43,008 bases of DNA from Actinomycetota bacterium (GTDB lineage Bacteria > Actinomycetota > Rubrobacteria > Rubrobacterales > Rubrobacteraceae), in the NCBI GenBank assembly GCA_902810695.1, contig CADDYV010000029.1, positions 1 to 43,008 of the forward strand. The letters run 5' to 3'. The notes under the pieces were generated by a model. It did no database searches. It saw nothing but the letters and a program-made list of their open reading frames with translations, and had not been told where the DNA came from. The position numbers were made by a program, and so were the translations under genes. Position 1 is the stretch's first letter. Each line of letters begins with the position of its first letter. Shown one piece after another: positions 1 through 8,460 of the stretch.

Positions 1-108
1 TACAGGGAGCGGGTAGATTACGAGGCGATCTCACCCAGGGTATCGTGGAGAGAGGGACAGAAGAGGAAGGCGGTTGCTCCCAGGCAGAAGGCTCCCTCCA
101 TTCTTTAG
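1..108 (+). CDS. 3' end of an unidentified gene (partial at left edge)
   Basis: Frame 1 is open from the first base to a TAG at 106-108, giving the last 35 residues of a basic, polar C-terminus (it ends KAPSIL). A strong plus-strand terminator begins 53 bases after the stop, which supports a real gene ending here. Too little is left to name a family. It converges on the minus-strand glycosyltransferase that ends at 245. It could be a chance open frame, since 35 codons is short. Confidence 0.4.
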   Translation, partial: YRERVDYEAISPRVSWREGQKRKAVAPRQKAPSIL

Positions 109-160
109 AAGAGGGCCTTATATAACTGACGCTCTCTGGACAAACTTCAGAACTTTCCAG

Positions 161-196
161 GACCCCGTGCATTTAATCTGCACGGGGTCTTCTTTT
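161..196 (+). terminator. Rho-independent terminator
   Basis: A perfect 10-bp inverted repeat (GACCCCGTGC at 161-170, GCACGGGGTC at 180-189) with a 9-base AT-rich loop is followed by TTCTTTT at 190-196. The T-run is on the plus side, so it serves the gene entering from the left edge. The stem may also limit read-through from the convergent minus-strand gene. Confidence 0.85.
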
Positions 197-244
197 AGGG
201 TATCGGGGGAACTCCTGCCGAACACGACGGGCAACAGCCCACTT

Positions 245-2938
245 TTACTTCCCTTTGCCCGTCAGTATGGCTTTGACCCGGCTGAGAACAGTCAGAACCC
301 TCCAGCTCCTTGAGGACCGTATTGCGAATATCTGGCTCTCAAGCGCCTCCTTGCGGTTCTTGAACCGCTGGTTCTCGCCCTCCAGTTGCGCTATCTGCTG
401 ATCCTTTTTCCTCAATCTCTTCCGCAGATTCTTTAGATTGCGCTGGAGCCGGGCGTTCTGACGCCGGAACTGTTCGGCCTGACGGTTCTGGATTCTGGCT
501 TCGGCCCAAGCCCTGGAGTAAAGCTCGTACAACCCGTCGAACACGCTCTCTGAGGTCAACGCTTCTTTCTCGTTAGCCTCGCCCATCACGAACTTCATGT
601 ACTCTTTAGAGACAGCGGCAAAGTGGGTGCCGACTAGATCGTTTACGCTCCTTAGCTCTCTGGAAGTCTCGCGCTTGATCAGGAGCTCCGGCGACGCCTC
701 TAGCACTTTGAGATACTTCTCGTACTTGCCATGCTGGTTGATGTAGTTTTTCTCCTTAACCTCCCGCCGAACCAATTCGTACAGGTTTCCAAGAAGTTTG
801 TAGTGGAATAGCACGCCTGAGAAGTCTGCAACGCGGGCGTTGCACGCCCAGTGCTCCGAGAGGTCCGCCGGCCTTATCTCTCCGTCATGGAAGACCAAAG
901 GGTGTTTGGTCAGCAACGGGTGGAGGTTGAAGAGCGTTCTCTGTACCCCCCCTTGGAGAATCTCGATGTTCCCATTAGACACGGTGTTGTCAACACCTTC
1001 GGCATCCTGGTAGTTATAGGTAGTTATGTTGGAGAGATCATAGAAGTTGTGCAACTCCTTTAGAGGCGCGTCTTCGCTGTCAGCTATCTCCGATAGTGGT
1101 TCCTCGGAGAACATATCGAGCATGTGGGCAACAACCGCAGTGTAGGAGTGCTCATTCAAATAACCCAGCAGCGCCTTGAGACTAACCACATCAGAGAAGG
1201 GATAGTCAAATAACTCATCTATGTCTACCAAAAGCGTCCAGCGTTGCTTGCCATAACGCTCAACCAGGTACTGGCGCATCAAAAGCTGATACCGCTTGAA
1301 AGGAACGGTAGTCCTAAGCACCGTAACCCTCTCATAGCCTTTCAGGGCTTCTACGGTGCCATCTGTTGAGCCGTTATCCAGAAACACTATGTGCTTTGCC
1401 CCAAGGTAAGAAAGGTAGTGCTCGATAAAAGAGTTTATGTAGGCTCTCCCGTTTCTGAGCAGGCACAGCACTACCAGTTCGTCCTTTTCGCAGGCTATCT
1501 CTTTGGGTCCATGCAGGTGCTCGACGTTGTAGCGCAGCAGGAACTTTTGCACCCGCTCCAGTTCCGGTGTATCCGGGACATCATACCGCCCCCGCCACCT
1601 GGAGAATGCCCCCTTCTCTTGCATAACGTTCCTGATGTTCTGGTCCGTCTCCAATTCGCGTCTCTTTTGACGTTCCTCTGCCAGTTTGCGCCGCGCTTGA
1701 TCAATCTTACTGATACGCTCGTCAAGTTGCCGTGTCTGGCTATTATCCTGGCGTGCTTCGCTTTCCACCAGCGTCATGTAATTTTCAGAGATGACCACGA
1801 ACCCTTCATTTACCAAATCGTCTATGCTCTCTAGTTCCTTCGAGGTCTCGCTGTGGATCTGGAGTGTCGGGTTCTTTTCCAACACCTCAAGGAATTTACT
1901 GTATCTCCTAGTACCGTTGTCGGAGCGATTCTTCTCCTCCACAGCCCGACGCGCATCTTCGTAGAGCCGATTGGAGAATTTGTAGTGCAGGAGCACTCCA
2001 GTAAAGTCAGCGATACGAGCATTCCCGACCCAGTGATCGGAGAGATCCATCGGCTTTAGTCTGTCATCGAGGAAGACGAGAGGATGCTTTATCAGGGTCG
2101 CATTATTGCCGAAGAGCGTCTTTCTGATTCCTCCTCGCAGAACCTCTATCTCCTCGTTCGCCAGCACGTTCCCGGTGTCATCAGCGTAGTGATAGCTCTG
2201 TCCCCGAACGTTCGAGATGTCGTAGAACCGATATTTCTCCTTCAAGGACTCATACTCCGGCAAAGGCGCATCCCGTGAGATGGGTTCTTCTGGAAACATG
2301 TCGAGCATGTGGGCAACAACCGCGGTGTAGGAATGCTCATTGAGGTATGTCAAGAGCGATTTGAGGTTCACCACATCAGAGAAGGGATAGTCAAATAACT
2401 CATCTATGTCCACCAAAAGCGTCCAGCGTTGCTTGCCATAACGTTCGATCAGGTACTGTTTCATAGCAACGTTGTACGTCTTGTAGGGTAATTCCGTGCG
2501 TAGAACAGAAACGTGTCTGTAGTTTTTTAGAACCTCGACAGTCTCATCAGTAGATCCGTTATCTAAGAATACTATGTGCTTTGCACCGAGGTTAAAGAGA
2601 TAGTGTTCTATAAAGGAGGGGATATAGGGCTTGCCGTTTCGGACCTGGCAAAGGACGATCAATTCATCCTGTGCGCAATCTATGTCCTCAGAGCCGTATA
2701 AGTGATCTATGCTATCCCGTACGACTTCCCTTTGAAACCGTTCAAGCTCCAGACTGTCGGCTACATCGCTCCTACTGCGATCGCGCGTAAAATGCGGTCC
2801 CAGCCGCTGTGAATTTTTGGCATCTGTCTCCAACACTTGTGCTTGCCCCCTCACCTTTAAAAGAAGAACTACTCTCTTAACTCCTAAAATCTTGGATACC
2901 TCGGAATTAAAACAAATCAATCCCTCTGCAACCAGCAC
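245..2938 (-). CDS. Tandem-domain glycosyltransferase (Glyco_tranf_2_4-like) with coiled coils
   Basis: An 897-residue protein with two homologous GT-A-type domains, at about residues 90-350 and 485-740. Each has the pattern LxVLCxxRNG, then FLDNGSTD, then a LLVDIDELFDYPFSD segment whose DIDE (residues 177-180 and 572-575) is the likely nucleotide-sugar/metal motif. A basic coiled linker (about 400-450) separates the domains. A long coiled coil (about 810-880) ends in an SSRSWRVL segment of the kind seen at the tails of O-antigen glycosyltransferases. Probable role: adding two sugars during surface-glycan assembly, in the cytoplasm; the substrate is unknown. The GTG start at 2938 has no clear Shine-Dalgarno and the real start may be slightly downstream. 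The DNA looks less GC-rich than the 18-43 kb part. It converges on the left-edge gene. Confidence 0.8.
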   Translation of the reverse strand: MLVAEGLICFNSEVSKILGVKRVVLLLKVRGQAQVLETDAKNSQRLGPHFTRDRSRSDVADSLELERFQREVVRDSIDHLYGSEDIDCAQDELIVLCQVRNGKPYIPSFIEHYLFNLGAKHIVFLDNGSTDETVEVLKNYRHVSVLRTELPYKTYNVAMKQYLIERYGKQRWTLLVDIDELFDYPFSDVVNLKSLLTYLNEHSYTAVVAHMLDMFPEEPISRDAPLPEYESLKEKYRFYDISNVRGQSYHYADDTGNVLANEEIEVLRGGIRKTLFGNNATLIKHPLVFLDDRLKPMDLSDHWVGNARIADFTGVLLHYKFSNRLYEDARRAVEEKNRSDNGTRRYSKFLEVLEKNPTLQIHSETSKELESIDDLVNEGFVVISENYMTLVESEARQDNSQTRQLDERISKIDQARRKLAEERQKRRELETDQNIRNVMQEKGAFSRWRGRYDVPDTPELERVQKFLLRYNVEHLHGPKEIACEKDELVVLCLLRNGRAYINSFIEHYLSYLGAKHIVFLDNGSTDGTVEALKGYERVTVLRTTVPFKRYQLLMRQYLVERYGKQRWTLLVDIDELFDYPFSDVVSLKALLGYLNEHSYTAVVAHMLDMFSEEPLSEIADSEDAPLKELHNFYDLSNITTYNYQDAEGVDNTVSNGNIEILQGGVQRTLFNLHPLLTKHPLVFHDGEIRPADLSEHWACNARVADFSGVLFHYKLLGNLYELVRREVKEKNYINQHGKYEKYLKVLEASPELLIKRETSRELRSVNDLVGTHFAAVSKEYMKFVMGEANEKEALTSESVFDGLYELYSRAWAEARIQNRQAEQFRRQNARLQRNLKNLRKRLRKKDQQIAQLEGENQRFKNRKEALESQIFAIRSSRSWRVLTVLSRVKAILTGKGK
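1185..1258. repeat. Intragenic near-identical tract (partner 2370-2443)
   Basis: A 74-bp tract in the second GT domain matches 2370-2443 in the first GT domain at 73 of 74 positions, at an offset of 1185 bp. The flanking domain DNA is visibly diverged. The tract encodes the DIDELFDYPFSD active-site stretch. Strong protein constraint alone does not explain identical third codon positions, so recent homogenisation between the two domains is likely. Confidence 0.75.
2370..2443. repeat. Intragenic near-identical tract (partner 1185-1258)
   Basis: This is the partner of the 74-bp tract at 1185-1258, in the first GT domain and in the same orientation. The single difference is the C/T within ATGTC(C/T)ACC. 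Confidence 0.75.
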
Positions 2939-2986
2939 CTGAAACCATGTCTGCTAATCCGATATGCACTTACACATTTTGAGAGG

Positions 2987-3943
2987 CTATAAAGTCTTCT
3001 TCGAGGCGATCAGGCAACGCTGCGCCTCTCTAAGATTAGGATCGTAGCCATCTACACGAAATCCGCTCTTATCCAGGAGGCTCTCAAAAAAGCTGCGGTT
3101 GTAACGTACGGTGGTCAGAGGTCTCTTGTATTCTTGACGCCCCCTGTAACCAATCGGGTTGTTGGTTACATCTGGCACCCCATCTTCGAGGTTCACCGTC
3201 ATGAATACTTTGCCTTTGGGCTGGAGTATGCGCTGGAACTCTTTGAGGTATGTTCTAACGTCGTCCGTAAGCATGTGGGTAAAAACGGAGAATAAACATA
3301 TGATATCGAATTCGCACTCCCCGAAAGGAAGCATGAAATCATTGTCCATCCTCTCACCCTCGGGATTGTAATAGTCGTTTTTCGCATTGAGGTGGATAAA
3401 CTGGAAGTTCGGATGCTCGGGGGTTATATGCCGCCAAGCCCATCTCAGAAATCGCTTATTGACATCTACCCCGCGGTACCCCCGTATCTCTCCCACCCTG
3501 TCCAGTATCCCAAGAGCAATTCTACCCGACCCACAGCCCAGATCCAGGACGCTACTCTTCGTGGAAAGGCCCAGATTCTCCACCATCCAGTCTACTTCCC
3601 GGCGCGTCGCTTCGAAGTAGACTTCCTCGCTGCTATCTCTTCCCTTCTTGGTGGGACGTAAGCTACGCGGTGGCAGGAGCACTCCATCGTAAGCTACCCC
3701 ATCTGACTTATCCCTCGGTCTCTCTGGTCGGGCCTTTTTGCGCCCTCCTTTCCTGGAGAGCCGTTCTCTGGTCCTAGCGAGTTCCTCCCTCGCATTCCCG
3801 AGCTGTCGCTCAAGTTCCTGCACCCGCCTCTGGGTTTGATCGTCTTGAGGCACTTGGCCCCGAGTAACCCCAACATCCAACTTCAGAAAGCACTTTATGC
3901 CCCGCGCTATCTCAAGTGTTTCACGGATCCTATATGTTGGCAT
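2987..3943 (-). CDS. SAM-dependent methyltransferase with N-terminal coiled coil
   Basis: A class I methyltransferase. The C-terminal two thirds has motif I SVLDLGCGSGR, an acidic GVDVN after strand 2, and FDIICLFSVFTHM in the motif IV/post-IV position. The N-terminal part holds a heptad-rich, strongly basic helix (RRVQELERQLGNAREELA and onward), probably for oligomerisation or docking to the neighbouring coiled-coil glycosyltransferase. The ATG at 3943 has a GGAAAGGGA upstream. A longer ATG at 3982 is possible but has no Shine-Dalgarno. It lies 48 bases upstream of the tandem GT and is likely co-transcribed. Probable role: methylating a sugar of the surface glycan; the acceptor is unknown. 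Confidence 0.75.
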   Translation of the reverse strand: MPTYRIRETLEIARGIKCFLKLDVGVTRGQVPQDDQTQRRVQELERQLGNAREELARTRERLSRKGGRKKARPERPRDKSDGVAYDGVLLPPRSLRPTKKGRDSSEEVYFEATRREVDWMVENLGLSTKSSVLDLGCGSGRIALGILDRVGEIRGYRGVDVNKRFLRWAWRHITPEHPNFQFIHLNAKNDYYNPEGERMDNDFMLPFGECEFDIICLFSVFTHMLTDDVRTYLKEFQRILQPKGKVFMTVNLEDGVPDVTNNPIGYRGRQEYKRPLTTVRYNRSFFESLLDKSGFRVDGYDPNLREAQRCLIASKKTL

Positions 3944-4142
3944 CTGATCCCTTTCCACTAAAGTAAGTTCTCCGAAATTCATACCAATGCAAGCTCTCTC
4001 AAAAGATTGAACTATGCCTTAACCATTCCCTCATGTCCAGTACCAATAGCCTGTTCATCCGGCCCAGTTCCCTAGCTACGTCTAATAAACTAGAGGTGTT
4101 AGGCCGGTAGCTCATATACAGAGTGAAGGGCTTGGCGCAACG

Positions 4143-4394
4143 GTTAAAAGTGAAGTTTCTCTCGAACCCTCGGACACCAGCGTAAAGCTGGTTCTAAATT
4201 TTCTTGGCCCGCTAAAAGGTGAGGTTGATACACAAAGAATACGCCGGAACAAAGGAATCTATGAACCGATAGGTCCAAATATCCGACGGCAGTTGGAGGA
4301 ATATTTCGAATTGCACAACCAAAGGCTTTACGAATATCTAGGAGTGTATTTCGGTTGGCAACCTCTCCTACGCCCGTTTAAAATGAGTAGTTGA
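4143..4394 (+). pseudogene. Remnant of a sulfotransferase (C-terminal ~80 residues)
   Basis: A plus-strand frame with no usable start (the previous in-frame stop is at 4086) reads LEPSDTSVKLVLNFLG, then EPIGPNIRRQLEEYFELHNQ, then RLYEYLGVYFGWQ, ending at TGA 4392-4394. This matches the C-terminal end of Sulfotransfer_1/NDST-like proteins, where a YEDL..DP..FLGL segment precedes an EYF..HN.RLYE.LG..FGW tail. The PAPS-binding part is absent. It faces the opposite way from all neighbours and its last 17 bases overlap the end of the convergent sulfotransferase. It looks like debris from an earlier recombination. The remaining sequence between 3944 and 4142 shows nothing recognisable. Confidence 0.6.
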
Positions 4395-5067
4395 ACTTCT
4401 CTATATCGTCTTTGTATCTCTCGTAAACAAGATATCTCAGCCTCTCATCGTAAAACTCGCGGTACGTGGATGACTTCCTGTTCTTGGAACGCATTAAATG
4501 TGGAAGCGGCTGCACCCGGTCATCTCCGATCTTCTTCACTACGGTAGCGAAGTCCTCCCTCAGATTCTCGAAGCGACCGATAAAGTCAGCCATAATCGGT
4601 TTGTCTTCTCCCCGGCCGCAGATCACGCTGCATTGAGACTTGAAGTGGATGTTCGCCTCGTTATCGGGAGTCTCGGAAACGATCTCCACGAACTCAGCAA
4701 AAGGCATGCCAGGATAAACCTTGGCAGCCAAGCTAGGAGGCGACTTCATCCCCGGCCTCCCCTTCGTAAGCTTGTCGAGATAACATGAGACGAGTCGATC
4801 CCACGGATTGCGGACGAAGGCGAACTTGAAGTAGTCTCGGTATTTGCCCTCAAGTTCTCTAATAAACTGACCCTTATTTAACTGACGCCCCGAGTTATCG
4901 AAGAACTTATGTATGTCGGACTTAGAAAGACCATTCTCCTTGTCAACACCACTATTCGCGAAGTCATCATCAAAAAGTGGTAGCAGCGCTGTCTTTATGC
5001 TGGTACAAGCAGCTTTCTGTACTACAAAGTAGACGAATTTATGCTCCTCGGAGACTATATATTTCAT
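4378..5067 (-). CDS. Carbohydrate sulfotransferase (Sulfotransfer_2 type)
   Basis: A 229-residue PAPS-dependent sulfotransferase of the HNK-1/chondroitin-type family. The 5'-phosphosulfate loop is QKAACTSIKTAL near the N-terminus. The 3'-phosphate site is FAFVRNPWDRLVSCYLDKL. The C-terminal half has the FIGRFENL segment and ends in a tyrosine-rich tail. The ATG at 5067 was chosen because a GAGG lies 7 bases upstream and the protein then starts MKYIVSEEHKFVYF, as the family does. A start at 5103 would add 12 unlikely residues. Probable role: transferring sulfate from PAPS to a sugar hydroxyl of the surface glycan. The 200 bases upstream show no gene. Confidence 0.85.
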   Translation of the reverse strand: MKYIVSEEHKFVYFVVQKAACTSIKTALLPLFDDDFANSGVDKENGLSKSDIHKFFDNSGRQLNKGQFIRELEGKYRDYFKFAFVRNPWDRLVSCYLDKLTKGRPGMKSPPSLAAKVYPGMPFAEFVEIVSETPDNEANIHFKSQCSVICGRGEDKPIMADFIGRFENLREDFATVVKKIGDDRVQPLPHLMRSKNRKSSTYREFYDERLRYLVYERYKDDIEKFNYSF

Positions 5068-5274
5068 CTCAGGTCCTCGGTCAGAATTGTCCAGCGACAG
5101 CAATCATATCAGCGTCCAGGCCAACTGGTGCGGCTTCTCTTCTTCATTTCTAACCCGCAAGCGGTTGAGCCAGTCCAGCAACTTTCAACCTCTTGAAGAC
5201 TCAATGCCCTGCAACCCGCGAAGGGGTGCAGCTTTATCGCCCCCGCCATCAGGTAACCGCTCCCGGCCAGCTCG

Positions 5275-6306
5275 CTAGCTTCTGGGTTTACCCTTCTGCT
5301 TCTCTCTGATAGAGGACAACGGACCGCTCTGGAGGCTGGTCGGCGGACCCTCAGTCTTCACGCTCCATTCCTCCCAGAACCGCGACTCCCACAGAGGGTA
5401 AGGCAGGCCCTCCTCTTTGGGAGTATCTTCGATGAGCCGTTTTGCGCAGTAGAGCCAGAATGAGGCGTAGCCGCCAAATCTCTCGCTCAGCCTCTCCAGC
5501 AGTTCGTAGTAGGCGCGGGCAAGGTGGACGGCCATGTGCGTCGGCATCTCTCCCACGGTTCTGGAGTGTATCTTTCCCTTCCTGACCTGGTACTCGCTGG
5601 AGGTATTCGCTCCGAGGAAACCGCACAGCTCACGCATCAGAGGCTCGGGGAAGAAGTGTATGTCTTCGAGGAAGCCCACGAAGATCCTCTCCCGCGGGTA
5701 GTACACGCTCCAGTTCTCCAGCGTCCGCAGGTAGTTGGTCTGAAGCCTGGAGTCTCTGCGCTTGAACTTCTGGAGAAGCTCGTTATCGGCTGCCGCGCTC
5801 GCCGAGCCCTTCTCGAGCTTGTCGAAGTTCATTACCGCGTGCGACCAGGCGCGCTCTATGGGATTGCGCATCATGAAGATTATCTTCGTCTCCGGCATCA
5901 GCTTGTGGATGCGGGATATCATGTACGGCTCCAGGATGGAGTAACCTGGGGTGATGTCTCCGGTGATCTTCGCCCGTCCCTGCTCGAAGAGCGAGGCGTA
6001 CCACTCGTTGGTGGGCGCCCTCATGTAGTAGTTGAGGTCCCAGAGCAAGTTCTGGGCCGAAAACGCCTTTACATCTCCCTTGATCCGGGTCTTGAACTGG
6101 TTGCGCCAGCGTTCGTCCGCAGGACGCTTGCCGAAAACCTTGGTAGGCAGAAAGACGAGCGTGGATGAGGGGTCTTTGATCTTCTCGTCGAAGTAGTGGA
6201 GCTCTTTCAGGGGCGGCATCCAGATCTGCGGATGCCTGCGAAGGTTGCGGTCCAACCACGTCGTGCCCGCCTTTTGAGCCCCTATTCCTATGAAGTCCGG
6301 GAACAT
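5275..6306 (-). CDS. Sulfotransferase (Sulfotransfer_1/NDST-like), copy 1 of a pair
   Basis: PAPS-dependent sulfotransferase, 343 residues. The 5'-phosphosulfate loop is GAQKAGTTWL, followed by the HPQIWMPPLKELHYFDE segment typical of the heparan-sulfate N-/O-sulfotransferase type. The 3'-phosphate site is KIIFMMRNPIERAWSHAVM. The start at ATG 6306 is set by AGGAGGG six bases upstream. It is a paralogue of the next upstream gene (6389-7414), with especially strong identity in the C-terminal ERFGGYASFWLYCAKRLIED region, where the DNA also nearly matches. Probable role: sulfating the exported glycan. Confidence 0.88.
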   Translation of the reverse strand: MFPDFIGIGAQKAGTTWLDRNLRRHPQIWMPPLKELHYFDEKIKDPSSTLVFLPTKVFGKRPADERWRNQFKTRIKGDVKAFSAQNLLWDLNYYMRAPTNEWYASLFEQGRAKITGDITPGYSILEPYMISRIHKLMPETKIIFMMRNPIERAWSHAVMNFDKLEKGSASAAADNELLQKFKRRDSRLQTNYLRTLENWSVYYPRERIFVGFLEDIHFFPEPLMRELCGFLGANTSSEYQVRKGKIHSRTVGEMPTHMAVHLARAYYELLERLSERFGGYASFWLYCAKRLIEDTPKEEGLPYPLWESRFWEEWSVKTEGPPTSLQSGPLSSIREKQKGKPRS

Positions 6307-6388
6307 TTCGTCCCTCCTACACGTTTCTGGACGCAATCCGACGCAGATTAACCGGTAGCCGGGTCGAAGTCGAGCGAAGGTTTCTCAT

Positions 6389-7414
6389 TCAAACCGCGGC
6401 CCGCATCGCGGAGAGGCGCCCGCTCTGCAGCCAGGCCCGCTCGGAGTCCTTCCTCGGGATCACGGCGTACTCGTCCATCCACTCCTCCCACATCTCCGAC
6501 TCCCAGAAGGGATACGGGATGTCCGTCTCCTCGGGGGTATCTTCGATGAGCCGCTTTGCGCAGTAGAGCCAGAATGAGGCGTAGCCGCCAAACCTCTCGT
6601 CCAGCTTCTCCAGCAACTCGTAGTAGGTGCGGGCAAGGTAGGAAGCCACGCTGAGCGGTATGGTCTGGATGCCGCGCTGGTGAACCTTGCGCCTCATGAC
6701 CCGGTATTCGGCGGACAGGTCGGCTCCCAGAAACCTGTACACGCGGCGCATCAGCAAGCCTGGATGGAAGTGCATGTCTTCGAGGAAGCCCACGAAGATC
6801 CTCTCCTCCGGGTAGAACGCGCTCCAGTTCTCCAGCGTCCGCAGGTAATCCACCCTCGAACGAAACTCCGCACTCCTGCTCTCGAAATACTGGATAAACT
6901 CTTCAATGGCCACGGTCTCAAGCGGTCTTCCCTTTATCCAGCCAAAGTGCATCGTCGCCTGCGACCAGTTGCGCTCTATCGGGTTTCGTATCATGAAGAT
7001 TATCTTCGCCTCCGGAGCCAGCCTGTGGACGCGGGATATCTCATCCCTGCCGAGCATCGAGTAATCCGGCGTCGCCTCACCCGTGATCCTGCCGCGTCCC
7101 GGCCAGAAGAGGGAGGAGTACCATCTGTCTCCGGGCGGCAGAAGAAAGTAGTCCAGATCCCACAGGAGATCCTTCACCGAGAACCTCTCCCTGTAGCTTC
7201 TGAGCCGCCGAATGAACTTCCTGCGCAGGCGCTTGTTCTCTAGCCGGTTGCTCCAGAAGGCGGAGAGTATCGAGGATCGTATCCGGATCCTCTCGTCAAA
7301 ATAATGAAGCTCTTTCTCCCTGGGCATCCAGACCTGCGGGTGATGCTGGAGGTTCTGATAGAGCCAGGTCGTACCCGCCTTCTGGGCCCCGATGATGAGA
7401 AAGCTCGGAGCCAC
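6389..7414 (-). CDS. Sulfotransferase (Sulfotransfer_1/NDST-like), copy 2 of a pair
   Basis: A 341-residue paralogue of the 5275-6306 gene. The 5'-phosphosulfate loop is GAQKAGTTWLYQNL, then MPREKELHYFDERIR. The 3'-phosphate site is KIIFMIRNPIERNWSQATM. The GTG start at 7414 lies three bases after the TAG of the upstream glycosyltransferase, so translation is probably coupled. The two copies sit in one minus-strand run and probably act on different positions or sugars of the same polymer. Sequence alone cannot assign acceptor specificity. Confidence 0.88.
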   Translation of the reverse strand: MAPSFLIIGAQKAGTTWLYQNLQHHPQVWMPREKELHYFDERIRIRSSILSAFWSNRLENKRLRRKFIRRLRSYRERFSVKDLLWDLDYFLLPPGDRWYSSLFWPGRGRITGEATPDYSMLGRDEISRVHRLAPEAKIIFMIRNPIERNWSQATMHFGWIKGRPLETVAIEEFIQYFESRSAEFRSRVDYLRTLENWSAFYPEERIFVGFLEDMHFHPGLLMRRVYRFLGADLSAEYRVMRRKVHQRGIQTIPLSVASYLARTYYELLEKLDERFGGYASFWLYCAKRLIEDTPEETDIPYPFWESEMWEEWMDEYAVIPRKDSERAWLQSGRLSAMRAAV

Positions 7415-7417
7415 TGC

Positions 7418-8458
7418 CTACGTCCCTCTGCGGTCCAGCGGCACGTTCACCGAACCGCCTCGTTCGAGAAGCCCCGTCAAACGCTCCATAAACCCCCGAA
7501 ACCGCTCGCGCTCGTTCTCCAGGGTGTGCCGCTTCGCCGTCGTATAGGCCTCTTGCCGGAGCCGGTTCAACTCCCCGGTCTTCATGGAGTGCAATCCTTT
7601 CAGGGCACCCGCGTAGCTCTTCTCGTCGTCGAGATCCACCTGGAGGCAGTTCCCCCCGAACTCGCAGTAGGCGCGGTTGCCCCCGGCGTCCGGCGATATC
7701 ACGAGCGCCCCCGCCGCCATGGCTTCGAGGCCGGGCATGTAGAAGCCCTCCTCGGCGAGCGGCGTGGCGAGGAAAACATCAGACCAGCGGTAGAGCTTCT
7801 TCAGCTCGTCCCAGCCCACGGGCTCCCGGATCGCCCGGAACTCGAAGTCCACCCCGTCCAGGAGTGAGGCCACCCGGTCGCCCACGTCCGACTTCCACGT
7901 TGTGTAGCCGACCCTTATCGGGGAGCCGAAGCCGTTGCTCCTCCTCTTCGCGAAAAATCCCGTGTCGTGCCCGAGCAGGATGACCTCGGTCATCGAGGTG
8001 GGGTTCAGGTAGGGTTTTACGGCTTCGAGGACCACATCGTTGGTCATGATCCGGGCCATCGGCTTGCTGAGCAGGCGCACGGCATATCCCTTTTCGAACT
8101 CCGGGTTCGCCCAGCGGACGTTCTGGACGATGAAGATGACCTGCTCGTGGCGCGTCCAGCGGCTGAGGCGCTTCTCCACGATCTCGTAGTGGGTAGGCCA
8201 GGAGAGAAAAGCCAGGTCGAAAGGCCCGACCGAAATCTTCTCCAGGTCGGTGAACCTGACGCCGTTCTCCGGCGAGATGTTGATGAAACGTTCGTTCTGG
8301 AACAGCGGCAGGCCCGGTTTGTAAGTCTCCGGGCAGCAGATCACAGGCTCGTAGCCCAGAGACCAGGCGTGGTTTACGTAGTCGAAGATCTTGACGACCC
8401 CGCCCACGGGCCGGAAGGTGGGCGTCAGGAAGTAGATCCTTTTGAAGCGTCCCGCCAC
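7418..8458 (-). CDS. Glycosyltransferase, GT4 type
   Basis: A 346-residue GT-B enzyme. It begins FKRIYFLTPTFRPVGGVVKI, the N-terminal Rossmann strand and glycine loop. The C-terminal half carries EEGFYMPGLEAMAAG, the E-x7-E motif of retaining GT4 enzymes, followed by SPDAGGN. The GTG at 8458 is preferred over a start at 8701. It lies just after the upstream stop, a GGAGAG is appropriately placed, and the extra residues of the longer frame are low-complexity Arg/Gly translated from the overlapping gene. Probable role: adding a sugar to the lipid-linked glycan in the cytoplasm. Donor and acceptor are unknown. Confidence 0.82.
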   Translation of the reverse strand: MAGRFKRIYFLTPTFRPVGGVVKIFDYVNHAWSLGYEPVICCPETYKPGLPLFQNERFINISPENGVRFTDLEKISVGPFDLAFLSWPTHYEIVEKRLSRWTRHEQVIFIVQNVRWANPEFEKGYAVRLLSKPMARIMTNDVVLEAVKPYLNPTSMTEVILLGHDTGFFAKRRSNGFGSPIRVGYTTWKSDVGDRVASLLDGVDFEFRAIREPVGWDELKKLYRWSDVFLATPLAEEGFYMPGLEAMAAGALVISPDAGGNRAYCEFGGNCLQVDLDDEKSYAGALKGLHSMKTGELNRLRQEAYTTAKRHTLENERERFRGFMERLTGLLERGGSVNVPLDRRGT

Positions 8459-8460
8459 GT

